Positions 1 to 5,862 of a stretch of DNA of 5,904 nt are shown one piece after another; the first letter of the stretch is position 1, and the number at the start of each line of letters is the position of its first letter. A program made the position numbers and the translations under genes. The notes beneath the pieces are model-generated. The model was not told where the DNA came from. It worked only from the letters and a program-made list of their open reading frames with translations, and ran no database searches. Source of the stretch: Actinobacteria bacterium UBA2184 (GTDB lineage: Bacteria > Actinomycetota > Coriobacteriia > Anaerosomatales > Anaerosomataceae); the NCBI GenBank assembly GCA_002328745.1, contig DCVQ01000003.1:1-5904 (forward strand), given 5' to 3'.

Positions 1-80
1 TGCATCTCCTCATCGGTGTACTCGTGATCGTCGTGGATCACATAGCCGTTCTTGTCTACCACTGTGGTGGCCCCTTCCAT
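1..80 (-). CDS. Unidentified protein, N-terminal fragment (cut by window edge)
   Basis: Only the first 26 codons are present and the gene runs off the left edge. The product begins MEGATTVVDKNGYVIHDDHE and continues with an acidic stretch (YTDEEM). I do not recognise the family. The start is uncertain because three in-frame candidates exist. ATG at 134 is the first after an in-frame stop at 147-149 but has no well-placed ribosome binding site. ATG at 80 is used here. GTG at 62 has the best Shine-Dalgarno, GGAAGGGG eight bases upstream, and would give a protein starting MVDKNGYVI. The gene lies downstream of polA on the same strand, about 150 bases after the polA stop. That gap holds a possible promoter, so separate transcription is plausible. 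Coding status rests on the open frame and sensible composition only. Confidence 0.55.
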   Translation of the reverse strand, partial: MEGATTVVDKNGYVIHDDHEYTDEEM

Positions 81-84
81 ACTA

Positions 85-96
85 CCGGGGCCCCGG
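85..96. repeat. 12-bp perfect palindrome CCGGGGCCCCGG
   Basis: This self-complementary 12-mer sits directly upstream of the ATG at 80 and inside the reading frame if the ATG at 134 is used. It could be an operator or simply a GC-rich coincidence. No function is claimed. Confidence 0.3.
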
Positions 97-164
97 GTGC
101 CAACGTCTCGGTCGCTTGCTTTCCGGTCTGTCATGCTCTCGGGGGCCTACAGGACACTTCTGCC

Positions 165-180
165 ACGCGCGGGCGCGCGT
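165..180. repeat. Short GC inverted repeat downstream of polA
   Basis: Seven-base arms ACGCGCG and CGCGCGT are separated by two bases (effectively six paired bases with a four-base loop). It lies about 50 bases past the polA stop on the minus strand, where a terminator could be expected. It has no T-run after it, and it lies just downstream of the possible promoter for the next gene. It is therefore only a weak terminator candidate. Confidence 0.25.
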
Positions 181-189
181 AGCCCGAAG

Positions 190-218
190 ATGGTAGCACG
201 GGACGCGAGCGATGGCGA
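190..218 (-). promoter_or_regulatory. Possible promoter for the gene downstream of polA
   Basis: On the minus strand TCGCCA (213-218) lies 17 bases from TACCAT (190-195). The latter is preceded by TGC, giving an extended -10 (TGCTACCAT). Each hexamer matches the sigma-70-type consensus at four of six positions. The element starts just past the polA stop codon and would initiate near 183, leaving roughly 50-120 bases of leader depending on which start is used. It was found by eye, so chance occurrence is quite possible. Confidence 0.3.
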
Positions 219-228
219 GTTTCGGGGC

Positions 229-2871
229 CTACTTCGCGCTCGTCCAGTCCGTCCCCGCGCCAACGCCGACATCCAGCGGAACGCGCAGGTCGGCGACGCC
301 CGCCATCGCCTCGCGAACCATGCGGGTGAGCCGCTCGAGCTCGCCAGGCGGCGCCTCGAAGACCAGCTCGTCGTGGACCTGCAGCAGCATCCGCGACTCG
401 AAGCCCTCGGCGCGAAGCCGGCGGTCGACCTCGATCATCGCGAGTTTCATCAAGTCGGCGGCGGTACCCTGCATCGGATGGTTCATCGCCGTCCGCTCGC
501 CGAACGAGCGCAGGTTGTAGTTGCCGCTCGCGAGCTCGGGGATCGGCCGCCGCCGTCCGAACATCGTCTCGGCGTAGCCGCATCTGTGCGCCTCGGCGAT
601 CGTCTCATCGAGGTAGGCGCGCACGCGCGGATAGGCGGCGAAGTAGCGGTCGATCGTGGCCTGTGCCTCCGCATAGCCGATGCCGAGCGAATCCCCCAGC
701 CCGTGCGCCGAGATACCGTACACGATGCCGAAGTTGACGGCCTTCGCCTTGCGGCGCATATCCGGGTCGACGGCTTCGGGCGCGACGTCGAAGACACGCG
801 CCGCCGTGGCCGCGTGGAAGTCCGCGCCCGACGTGAACGCCTCGATGAGCCCGGCGTCCTCCGAGAGATGCGCCAGGATGCGCAGCTCGATCTGCGAGTA
901 GTCGGCGCTCACCATGAGGTCGCCCGCGCGCGCCGGCACGAACGCGGCGCGGATGCGGCGTCCGAGCTCGGTGCGCACCGGGATGTTCTGCAGGTTGGGG
1001 CTGCTGCTCGACAGGCGGCCCGTCGCCGCGACGGTCTGGTTGAACGTCGTGTGCAGGCGGCCGTCCTCGCCCACGAGCCGCGGCAGCGCGTCGATGTAGG
1101 TGCTCGTGAGCTTGCTGAGCTCCCGGTACGCGACGATCTTGTCCGCTATTGGGTGCAGCGGCGCCAAAGCCGCGAGCACGCTCGCGTCGGTGGAGTAGCC
1201 GGTCTTCGTCTTCTTCTGCGTAGGCAGCCCGAGCTTGTCGAAGAGCACTTCGCCCAGCTGCTTCGGCGAATCGATGGTGAACTCGAAGCCGGCGAGCTCG
1301 TGGATCTCCGCCACGAGCGCCGCGATCTGCCCGTGGGTCTCGGCCGAGAGCGCGGCGAGCACGTCGCGGTCGATGCCGACGCCGATCTCCTCCATGCGCA
1401 TCAGCACGGGCACGAGCGGCATCTCGATCGTCTCGAAGCAGCGGGTGGCGCCCCACTGCTCGAGCGCGGGGCCGAGCACCCCTGCCAGGTCGGCGGCGGC
1501 GACCGCCTCGGCGACCGGGTCGCCCGCCTCGAGCGTGTGGCCCAGGTACTCGCCCGCGAGCGTGGGGACGCTGTAGTCGGAGCGGTTGGACGCGAGCAGG
1601 TAGGCGGCGATCCCGCAATCGAACGCGGCCGCCGGATCGAGCGCGTCGGCCACGCTCGCGGCTTCGGCCTGCATGCTTCCCGGCGGGCAGAAGCCCTCCA
1701 GCAGCGCCTTCAGGTCGCCGGCGCTCACCCGGCACGATGAGATGAGCGCCGCGAGCGCGGCATCCGCGCTGTCTCCGCGCAGGATCGCCGCCGCACCCTC
1801 GTGCGCCGCGGCGAGCGAGCGCTCCTCGGTGAACAAGCACGCCTCGTCGCCGATGCCGACCGCGAGCCCCACGGGCGTCTGGGGCCGCGACTCTGCGAGC
1901 GCGGCCACCCACTCCGCAGCCGCCGCGCCCTCGCGGACCGCGATCTCCACGGACGTCGCCGGCTCCGCCGCCGGCTCGGACGTCGCGGAACCGCCCGCAA
2001 CCCGCATCGAGCGCAACCGGGTGACGAGCGAGGTGAAGGCGAGCCCGGAAAGCGCGCTGAGCGCCTCGGCGTCGTCCCACGACCCCCACGCAACGGCGCC
2101 GAGGTCGATCTCCACCGGCACGTCGCGGCGGATGGTGGCGACCACACGGCTTGCGAGCGCGGCGTCCTTGTTCGCACGGATGTTCTCTCCAAGTTTGCCC
2201 GGGATGCTCTCGGCCCGCTCGAGCACCTCATCGAGGGTGCCGTGCTCCTGCAGCAGCTTGGCGGCGGTCTTCTCGCCGACGCCCGGGATCCCGGGGATGT
2301 TGTCCGAGGTGTCGCCCTTGAGGCCGAGGAAGTCGGCCACCTGCTCGGGCGCGACCCCGTAGCGCTCGATCACCGCATCGCGGTCGTAGACGACGATGTC
2401 GGTGATGCCCTTCTTCGTGCTCACGACGCTCACGTTATCGTCGACGAGCTGCAGCGCGTCCTTGTCGCCGGTGACCAGCAGCACTCGCATGCCGCCGGCG
2501 GAGCCCCGGGCGGCGAGCGTGCCTAAGACGTCGTCACCCTCCCACCCCTCGGCCTCGACGATCGGGATCGCGAGTGCCGTCAGCAGCTCCTTGATCATCG
2601 GGAACTGCGCCTTGAGGTCGGGGTCGGTTGGCGGACGATGGATCTTGTACTGCGCAAGCGCCTCGGTCCGGAACGCCGGTTTGCCGCGGTCGAACGCCAC
2701 CACCACGCCATCGGGTCCCAGGTCGGTGACCATCTTGAAGAGCATGCTCATGAAGCCGAAGACCGCGTTGGTGGGCCGGCCGTCCGGGGCGGTCATGGTC
2801 GGCGGCAGGCCGTGGAACGCGCGATGCAAGAGGCTGTTGCCGTCGATGACGGCGATGGTGCGCTCGGGCAT
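229..2871 (-). CDS. polA: DNA polymerase I
   Basis: This family A polymerase of 880 residues fills gaps and removes RNA primers during replication and repair in the cytoplasm. The N-terminal 5'-3' exonuclease (about 1-290) shows DGNSLLHRAF with Asp10, FDRGKPAFR at 60-68, acidic clusters EAEGWEGDD (106-114) and GDKDALQL (135-142), and the helix-hairpin-helix stretch around NIPGIPGVGEKTA (191-203). The central domain (about 305-480) matches the 3'-5' exonuclease fold region but lacks the DxE, Asp and YxxxD catalytic motifs, so proofreading is predicted absent. The polymerase domain (about 485-880) has TGRLSSSSPNLQNIP (617-631), motif A DYSQIELR (657-664), the O-helix RRKAKAVNFGIVYG (706-719) with Phe714 at the deoxynucleotide-selecting site, and motif C HDE (833-835). 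Length is normal for the family. The ATG at 2871 has GAAAGG five bases upstream. The stop is TAG. The gene is divergent from the methyltransferase across 70 bases. Confidence 0.98.
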   Translation of the reverse strand: MPERTIAVIDGNSLLHRAFHGLPPTMTAPDGRPTNAVFGFMSMLFKMVTDLGPDGVVVAFDRGKPAFRTEALAQYKIHRPPTDPDLKAQFPMIKELLTALAIPIVEAEGWEGDDVLGTLAARGSAGGMRVLLVTGDKDALQLVDDNVSVVSTKKGITDIVVYDRDAVIERYGVAPEQVADFLGLKGDTSDNIPGIPGVGEKTAAKLLQEHGTLDEVLERAESIPGKLGENIRANKDAALASRVVATIRRDVPVEIDLGAVAWGSWDDAEALSALSGLAFTSLVTRLRSMRVAGGSATSEPAAEPATSVEIAVREGAAAAEWVAALAESRPQTPVGLAVGIGDEACLFTEERSLAAAHEGAAAILRGDSADAALAALISSCRVSAGDLKALLEGFCPPGSMQAEAASVADALDPAAAFDCGIAAYLLASNRSDYSVPTLAGEYLGHTLEAGDPVAEAVAAADLAGVLGPALEQWGATRCFETIEMPLVPVLMRMEEIGVGIDRDVLAALSAETHGQIAALVAEIHELAGFEFTIDSPKQLGEVLFDKLGLPTQKKTKTGYSTDASVLAALAPLHPIADKIVAYRELSKLTSTYIDALPRLVGEDGRLHTTFNQTVAATGRLSSSSPNLQNIPVRTELGRRIRAAFVPARAGDLMVSADYSQIELRILAHLSEDAGLIEAFTSGADFHAATAARVFDVAPEAVDPDMRRKAKAVNFGIVYGISAHGLGDSLGIGYAEAQATIDRYFAAYPRVRAYLDETIAEAHRCGYAETMFGRRRPIPELASGNYNLRSFGERTAMNHPMQGTAADLMKLAMIEVDRRLRAEGFESRMLLQVHDELVFEAPPGELERLTRMVREAMAGVADLRVPLDVGVGAGTDWTSAK

Positions 2872-2941
2872 GGGTGCCTTTCGGGTACCAACTCGGCAAG
2901 CAAGGGACGCGGCTCATTCGATTCTACCCGAGGGGCATGTC
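2872..2941. promoter_or_regulatory. Divergent intergenic region between polA and the methyltransferase gene
   Basis: These 70 bases must hold control signals for both genes. On the minus strand TAGAAT (2921-2926) matches the -10 consensus at five of six positions and would give polA a leader of about 40 bases, but I find no convincing -35 at 16-18 bases. The polA ribosome binding site is GAAAGG (2877-2882). No clear -10 is visible for the plus-strand gene. Any promoters here must overlap or abut. Confidence 0.4.
2930..2935 (+). promoter_or_regulatory. Ribosome binding site of the methyltransferase gene
   Basis: GAGGGG lies six bases before the ATG at 2942. This fixes the start. The open frame continues upstream as far as 2396, but that part lies antisense to polA and is not coding. 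A second ATG at 2937 is out of frame. Confidence 0.75.
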
Positions 2942-3538
2942 ATGGGGTTCTTCAACTGGGCGGCGCCGCTCATCCGACGCTTCGGCGATCGCTTCACCGC
3001 CGATGATGCCGACGCTATCGGCCGGTGGATCCGTCCGGCGGTGGAGCCCGGTGGCCACGTCCTCGACGTCGGCGGCGGCGCGGGCCAGCTCGCCTCGCTG
3101 CTCGCCGCAGCGCTCCACGCGCGCGTGACGGTGCTCGACCCGACGCCCGAGATGCTCGCTCACGTGCAGGCCAGCGAGCACGTGGTCGCGGTCGGCGGGG
3201 TGGCCGAGGACATGCCGTTCGACGACGACGCCTTCGACGCGATCGTCGTCTCCGACGCATTCCACCACTTCCGGGACCAGAAGACCGCCGTCGCCGAATT
3301 CCGACGCGTGGTCCGTCCGGGCGGCCTCGTGCTCGTGCTCGAACTCGACCCCCGCCCGTTCGTGATGCGGCTGATCGTGATCGGCGAGAAGCTGCTCGGC
3401 GAACCCGGCGCATTCATGACGCCGCAGCAGATGTGCGCGTTCATGGCCGAGCACGGGATCGCGGGCGAGTGCGAGCCGCTCGCGAAGGCGGACTACCGCT
3501 TCCTGGGACGCGTCGAGAAGGACCGCCCGGCGGCGTAG
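2942..3538 (+). CDS. Class I SAM-dependent methyltransferase
   Basis: A 198-residue protein with one Rossmann-like methyltransferase domain of the Methyltransf_11/UbiE-like type, presumed cytoplasmic. It transfers a methyl group from S-adenosylmethionine; the acceptor cannot be told from sequence. Visible motifs are motif I VLDVGGGAGQLA (40-51), the acidic end of strand 2 in VTVLDPTPEML (Asp66, binding the SAM ribose), GVAEDMPFDDDAFD (86-99) for the motif II region, VVSDAFHHF (102-110) after strand 4, and FRRVVRPGGLVLVLELDP in the post-motif region. The N-terminus MGFFNWAAPLIRRFGDRF recalls the FF-x-x-AP-x-YD-R start of quinone-ring methyltransferases, but the protein is shorter than MenG/UbiE (about 230-250 residues), so that assignment is not made. 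No signal peptide or membrane segment is seen. It is divergent from polA and convergent with the regulator, so probably monocistronic. Confidence 0.9.
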   Translation: MGFFNWAAPLIRRFGDRFTADDADAIGRWIRPAVEPGGHVLDVGGGAGQLASLLAAALHARVTVLDPTPEMLAHVQASEHVVAVGGVAEDMPFDDDAFDAIVVSDAFHHFRDQKTAVAEFRRVVRPGGLVLVLELDPRPFVMRLIVIGEKLLGEPGAFMTPQQMCAFMAEHGIAGECEPLAKADYRFLGRVEKDRPAA

Positions 3539-3557
3539 GGCCGTGAGGGCACGGCCC
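3538..3557. terminator. Bidirectional hairpin between convergent genes
   Basis: GGGCCGTG (3538-3545) and CACGGCCC (3550-3557) form a perfect eight-base stem with an AGGG loop. The stem can be lengthened by pairing CGTAGG before it with CCTACG after it across a three-base bulge. It begins on the last base of the methyltransferase stop codon and ends three bases before the regulator stop, so it can serve both convergent transcripts. There is no U-tract on either side, which is common in high-GC actinobacteria. Confidence 0.65.
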
Positions 3558-3559
3558 GC

Positions 3560-4231
3560 CTACGTGCGCCAGAGGTACCCGACGTTGCGTACGGTCTCGA
3601 GGCGCCGCGCGACCTCGGGCCCCAGCTTCGAGCGGACGCGCCGTATGTGGACGTCCACCGTGCGGGCGCCGCCGAAGTAGTCGGTGGCCCAGACCCGCTT
3701 GAGCAGCACCTCGCGACTGTAGACGCGGTTGGGGTGCGTCACGAGGAACGCGAAGAGCGCATACTCGAGATACGTGAACTCCACCGGCGTCTCGCCGAGA
3801 TACGCCTGGTAGGTAGCGAGGTTGAGCGTGAGGTCGTCTACCCGCAGGACCTCCTGCGAGGCGACCTCCTCCCCCGGCCACAGCAGCCGCTTGACGCGGG
3901 CCGCCACCTCACCCGGCGACGACGTGCGGACGACGAAGTCCGCCGGCAGGCGCAACGGCATCCGCAGCCGGTCGAGCGCGTCCGGTTCGACCACGAGAAG
4001 CAGCCGCACGTCCGATCCCGCCGCCGCGGCCTCCTCGGCGAGCGCGACGACCTCGTCGGGCGCCCGGCCGACGTCGGCGATCACCAGGTCGCCGGGGTCT
4101 GTGGGCATGCGCGTCAGAAGGTCGGAGACGGGACAGTAGAAGATCGTCACGTCGAGCGCCCCGATGCCGGTCGCCACCCACGCACGGGCGTGGACGTCGT
4201 CCGCAGCTATGATCACCTGCTTCACATGCAT
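3560..4231 (-). CDS. GlnR-like OmpR/PhoB-family winged-helix transcriptional regulator with degenerate receiver
   Basis: A 223-residue DNA-binding regulator. Residues 1-118 form a receiver-like domain: the acidic pair Asp11-Asp12 and an Asp53 after strand 3 (LVIADVG) are present. The conserved Thr/Ser after strand 4 appears replaced by Val (LLLVVEPD, 77-84) and the conserved Lys by Arg102 (DFVVRTSSP). Normal phosphorelay signalling is therefore doubtful. Residues about 127-223 form the winged helix: EYALFAFLVTHPNRVYSREVLL leads into VW, then DYFGGARTVDVHIRRVRSKLG (184-204, recognition helix) and TVRNVGY (213-219). The DYFGG-RTVDVH-RR-R-KLG and TVRNVGY pattern is that of actinobacterial GlnR, the nitrogen regulator unrelated to the MerR-type GlnR of Bacillus. 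No sensor kinase gene is in view. The ATG at 4231 has AGGAAAGG eight bases upstream. The gene lies 117 bases downstream of glnA on the same strand, which supports a nitrogen role. A generic OmpR-family regulator remains the alternative. Confidence 0.88.
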   Translation of the reverse strand: MHVKQVIIAADDVHARAWVATGIGALDVTIFYCPVSDLLTRMPTDPGDLVIADVGRAPDEVVALAEEAAAAGSDVRLLLVVEPDALDRLRMPLRLPADFVVRTSSPGEVAARVKRLLWPGEEVASQEVLRVDDLTLNLATYQAYLGETPVEFTYLEYALFAFLVTHPNRVYSREVLLKRVWATDYFGGARTVDVHIRRVRSKLGPEVARRLETVRNVGYLWRT

Positions 4232-4264
4232 GGATGTCGCCTTTCCTGGCCCGCTTCAAACGCC

Positions 4265-4296
4265 GACGCCGGACAGGGAACTCCCTGCCCGGCGTC
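4265..4296 (-). terminator. Strong hairpin between glnA and the regulator gene (distal)
   Basis: GACGCCGG (4265-4272) pairs with CCGGCGTC (4289-4296). After a single A/C mismatch an inner CAGGG/CCCTG stem (4274-4278 with 4283-4287) closes a four-base loop, giving about 13 paired bases. Read on the minus strand it is followed by GGCGTTTG, a minimal T-run. It lies 53 bases past the glnA stop and 33 bases before the regulator ATG, so it may act as terminator or as attenuator. Only 33 bases remain before the ATG and they show no promoter. Confidence 0.6.
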
Positions 4297-4312
4297 ATTG
4301 CCGTCCTGCCAT

Positions 4313-4334
4313 CCGCCGGGCCGGCACCCGGCGG
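4313..4334 (-). terminator. Hairpin just downstream of glnA (proximal)
   Basis: CCGCCGGG (4313-4320) and CCCGGCGG (4327-4334) form a perfect eight-base stem with a six-base loop, starting 14 bases after the glnA stop codon. No T-run follows. With the distal hairpin it forms a tandem pair in the glnA-regulator gap. Confidence 0.55.
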
Positions 4335-4348
4335 CAGTGCCATACCGT

Positions 4349-5689
4349 CTAGAGGATGGACAGGTACTTGTCCGTCTCCCACGGCGTCACATACGCCACG
4401 TACTCGGACCACTCCGCCTTCTTGTTCGCCACGAAGAAGCTGTGGATGTGGTCGCCGAGGATCTCCTTCATCAGCTCGGACTCCTCGAACAGCGCGATCG
4501 CCTCGCCGAGGTCCTTCGGCAGCGTCTTGATCCCGGCGGCGTCGAGCTCTTCCTCGGTCATGTGGAAGATGTTGTTCGTGGCCTCGGGCATGAGGGTCAG
4601 GCCTTCTTCGATGCCCTTGAGGCCGGCACCCAGCATGACCGCGAACGCGAGGTACGGGTTGGCCGAGGGGTCAGGCATGCGCAGCTCCACGCGCGTCGCG
4701 ACTTCCTTGCCCGGCTTGTACATCGGCACGCGGACCATGGCCGAGCGGTTCCGGCGCGCCCACGTCACGTACACGGGGGCCTCGTAGCCGGGAACCAGCC
4801 GCTTGTAGGAGTTCACGAACTGGTTGGTGACGGCGCAGAACTCCGGCGCGTACTTCAGCAGGCCCGCGATGTAGGCCTTGCCGATCGCCGAGAGGTGGTA
4901 GCCCTCGGGGTCGTTCGCGTCGAACATCGCGTTGCCGTCCTTGGTGAACAGCGACTGATGCACGTGCATTCCCGAGCCGTTCTCGCCCTGGATGGGCTTG
5001 GGCATGAAGGTCGCGTAGACGCCGTTCGCGTAGGCGATCTCCTTCACGGTCAGGCGGTAGGTCATGACGTTGTCCGCCATCGTGATCGCGTCGGCGTAGC
5101 GCAGGTCGATCTCGTGCTGCGACGGCGCCACCTCATGGTGCGCGTACTCGACCGGAATGCCGAGCTTCTCGAGCGCGAGCACGGTCTCGCGGCGCAGGCC
5201 GCTGGCGACATCGAGCGGCGTCAGGTCGAAGTACCCGCCCTTGTCGAGCGTCTGAGTGCCTTCGCTGTTCGCGAAGTAGAAGAACTCGAGCTCGGGGCCG
5301 ACGTACATGGTGTAGCCCATGTCGGCCGCCTTCTTGAGCACGCGCTTCAGCGCGTAGCGGGGATCGCCCTCGAACGGCGTGCCGTCCGGGTTCATGATGT
5401 CGCAGAACATGCGCCCGGTGCCGCCATCGCCCTCGCCTTTCCACGGCAGCATCTGGTACGTGCCGGGGTCGGGGAACGCGACCATGTCCGACTCCTCGAT
5501 GCGGGTGAAGCCGTCGATCGAAGAACCGTCGAAGCCCATGCCCTCCTCGAACGCGCCTTCCAGCTCGCTGTCCGTCACCGCGAACGACTTCAGGAAGCCG
5601 AGCACGTCGGTGAACCAGAAGCGGATGAAGCGCGTGCCACGCTCTTCGACGCTCTTCAGCACGTAGTCCTTGTCTTTCGGTGTTGCCAT
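4349..5689 (-). CDS. glnA: Type I glutamine synthetase (GSI-alpha-like)
   Basis: Catalyses ATP-dependent ligation of ammonia to glutamate, the entry step of nitrogen assimilation; the family forms cytoplasmic dodecamers. The 446-residue protein has the N-terminal beta-grasp region with FDGSSIDGF (53-61), metal and substrate motifs GPELEFF (131-137, Glu133 and Glu135), HHEVAPSQHEIDL (184-196), the ATP/glutamate loop NGSGMHVHQS (237-246), the active-site flap LVPGYEAP with Glu303, NRSAMVRVP (314-322) and ELRMPDPSANPY (335-346). Arg63, just after FDGSSIDGF, matches the arginine that gives GSI-alpha enzymes glutamine feedback inhibition. The adenylylated tyrosine of GSI-beta enzymes is absent: the region reads NNIFHM (372-377). 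Length also fits GSI-alpha (about 445) rather than GSI-beta (about 470). The ATG at 5689 is chosen for its strong GGAGGAGG; a 50-codon extension to 5839 crosses the promoter region. The GlnR-like regulator gene lies downstream. Confidence 0.97.
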   Translation of the reverse strand: MATPKDKDYVLKSVEERGTRFIRFWFTDVLGFLKSFAVTDSELEGAFEEGMGFDGSSIDGFTRIEESDMVAFPDPGTYQMLPWKGEGDGGTGRMFCDIMNPDGTPFEGDPRYALKRVLKKAADMGYTMYVGPELEFFYFANSEGTQTLDKGGYFDLTPLDVASGLRRETVLALEKLGIPVEYAHHEVAPSQHEIDLRYADAITMADNVMTYRLTVKEIAYANGVYATFMPKPIQGENGSGMHVHQSLFTKDGNAMFDANDPEGYHLSAIGKAYIAGLLKYAPEFCAVTNQFVNSYKRLVPGYEAPVYVTWARRNRSAMVRVPMYKPGKEVATRVELRMPDPSANPYLAFAVMLGAGLKGIEEGLTLMPEATNNIFHMTEEELDAAGIKTLPKDLGEAIALFEESELMKEILGDHIHSFFVANKKAEWSEYVAYVTPWETDKYLSIL

Positions 5690-5695
5690 CAGATG

Positions 5696-5703
5696 CCTCC
5701 TCC
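5696..5703 (-). promoter_or_regulatory. Ribosome binding site of glnA
   Basis: GGAGGAGG on the minus strand, six bases before the ATG at 5689, is close to the ideal Shine-Dalgarno sequence. It decides the glnA start against upstream in-frame ATG codons and predicts efficient translation. Confidence 0.85.
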
Positions 5704-5706
5704 ACG

Positions 5707-5721
5707 GTGGATCGAATCCAC
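5707..5721 (-). repeat. Small inverted repeat in the glnA leader
   Basis: GTGGAT and ATCCAC flank three bases (CGA on the plus strand, TCG on the minus strand) in a perfect six-base dyad. It ends three bases before the glnA Shine-Dalgarno. It can form a small RNA hairpin or serve as a protein-binding dyad. The GTGGA pentamer recurs at 5701-5705 on the minus strand, overlapping the ribosome binding site. Confidence 0.45.
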
Positions 5722-5741
5722 TGCCAGCGTACGGACGTGAT

Positions 5742-5768
5742 GTTTCGGCCGTGTTTCCGGCCGGATAA
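5742..5768 (-). promoter_or_regulatory. Candidate GlnR-type box upstream of glnA
   Basis: On the minus strand GAAAC occurs at 5757-5753 and again at 5746-5742, exactly 11 bases apart with six bases between. A weaker TTATC lies one further step upstream at 5768-5764. Pentamers GTnAC/GAAAC alternating with six-base spacers are the known actinobacterial GlnR operator pattern. The first GAAAC also lies within a CGGCC/GGCCG inverted repeat (5746-5750 with 5759-5763). The site lies about 55-80 bases upstream of the glnA start. A weak -10-like TACGCT (5732-5727) follows 9 bases later, so the box would overlap or replace the -35 region. Confidence 0.5.
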
Positions 5769-5862
5769 CGCCTGGGGAACAACGAGCGGGGGACGAACCG
5801 CTTTCGCGCCGATGCGCGGTGTGCGACAGTGGTCGGCAACCGTCAGTGAAGGGGGACCGACG

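Larger units (their letters stand above)
5690..5862. promoter_or_regulatory. Divergent control region between glnA and the right-edge gene
   Basis: This 173-base gap must contain promoters for glnA (minus) and for the plus-strand gene beginning at 5863. It holds the pentamer repeat, the leader dyad and both ribosome binding sites. I see no strong sigma-70 hexamer pair in either direction. TTTCGC followed after 17 bases by GACAGT (about 5802-5830) is a poor plus-strand match. Confidence 0.55.

Noticed and set aside
52..1740. A 562-codon plus-strand open frame antisense to polA
   Set aside because: Arg/Glu/Leu-rich translation without motifs; the minus strand here encodes the conserved polymerase domain. 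The other long frames over polA (for example 605-2089 and 1801-2526) are rejected for the same reason.
2396..2941. N-terminal extension of the methyltransferase frame by 182 codons
   Set aside because: It is antisense to the polA exonuclease region and shows no domain. The ribosome binding site at 2930-2935 and the conserved-looking MGFFNWAAP start place the true ATG at 2942.
3647..5740. A 697-codon plus-strand open frame antisense to the regulator and glnA
   Set aside because: The frame lies opposite two well-supported genes and crosses their intergenic gap. Its translation is dominated by Arg, Val, His, Leu and Ala with no recognisable domain, typical of the antisense of GC-rich genes.
5690..5839. 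Fifty-codon N-terminal extension of glnA
   Set aside because: It runs through the GAAAC repeat and the Shine-Dalgarno, and its basic residue content is unlike GSI N-termini. MATPKDKDYVL with GGAGGAGG upstream is the better start.
5690..5862. A riboswitch or structured glutamine-sensing RNA in the glnA leader
   Set aside because: Only a six-base hairpin and a GC-rich dyad are visible. Nothing resembling the conserved core of a known glutamine riboswitch was recognised.
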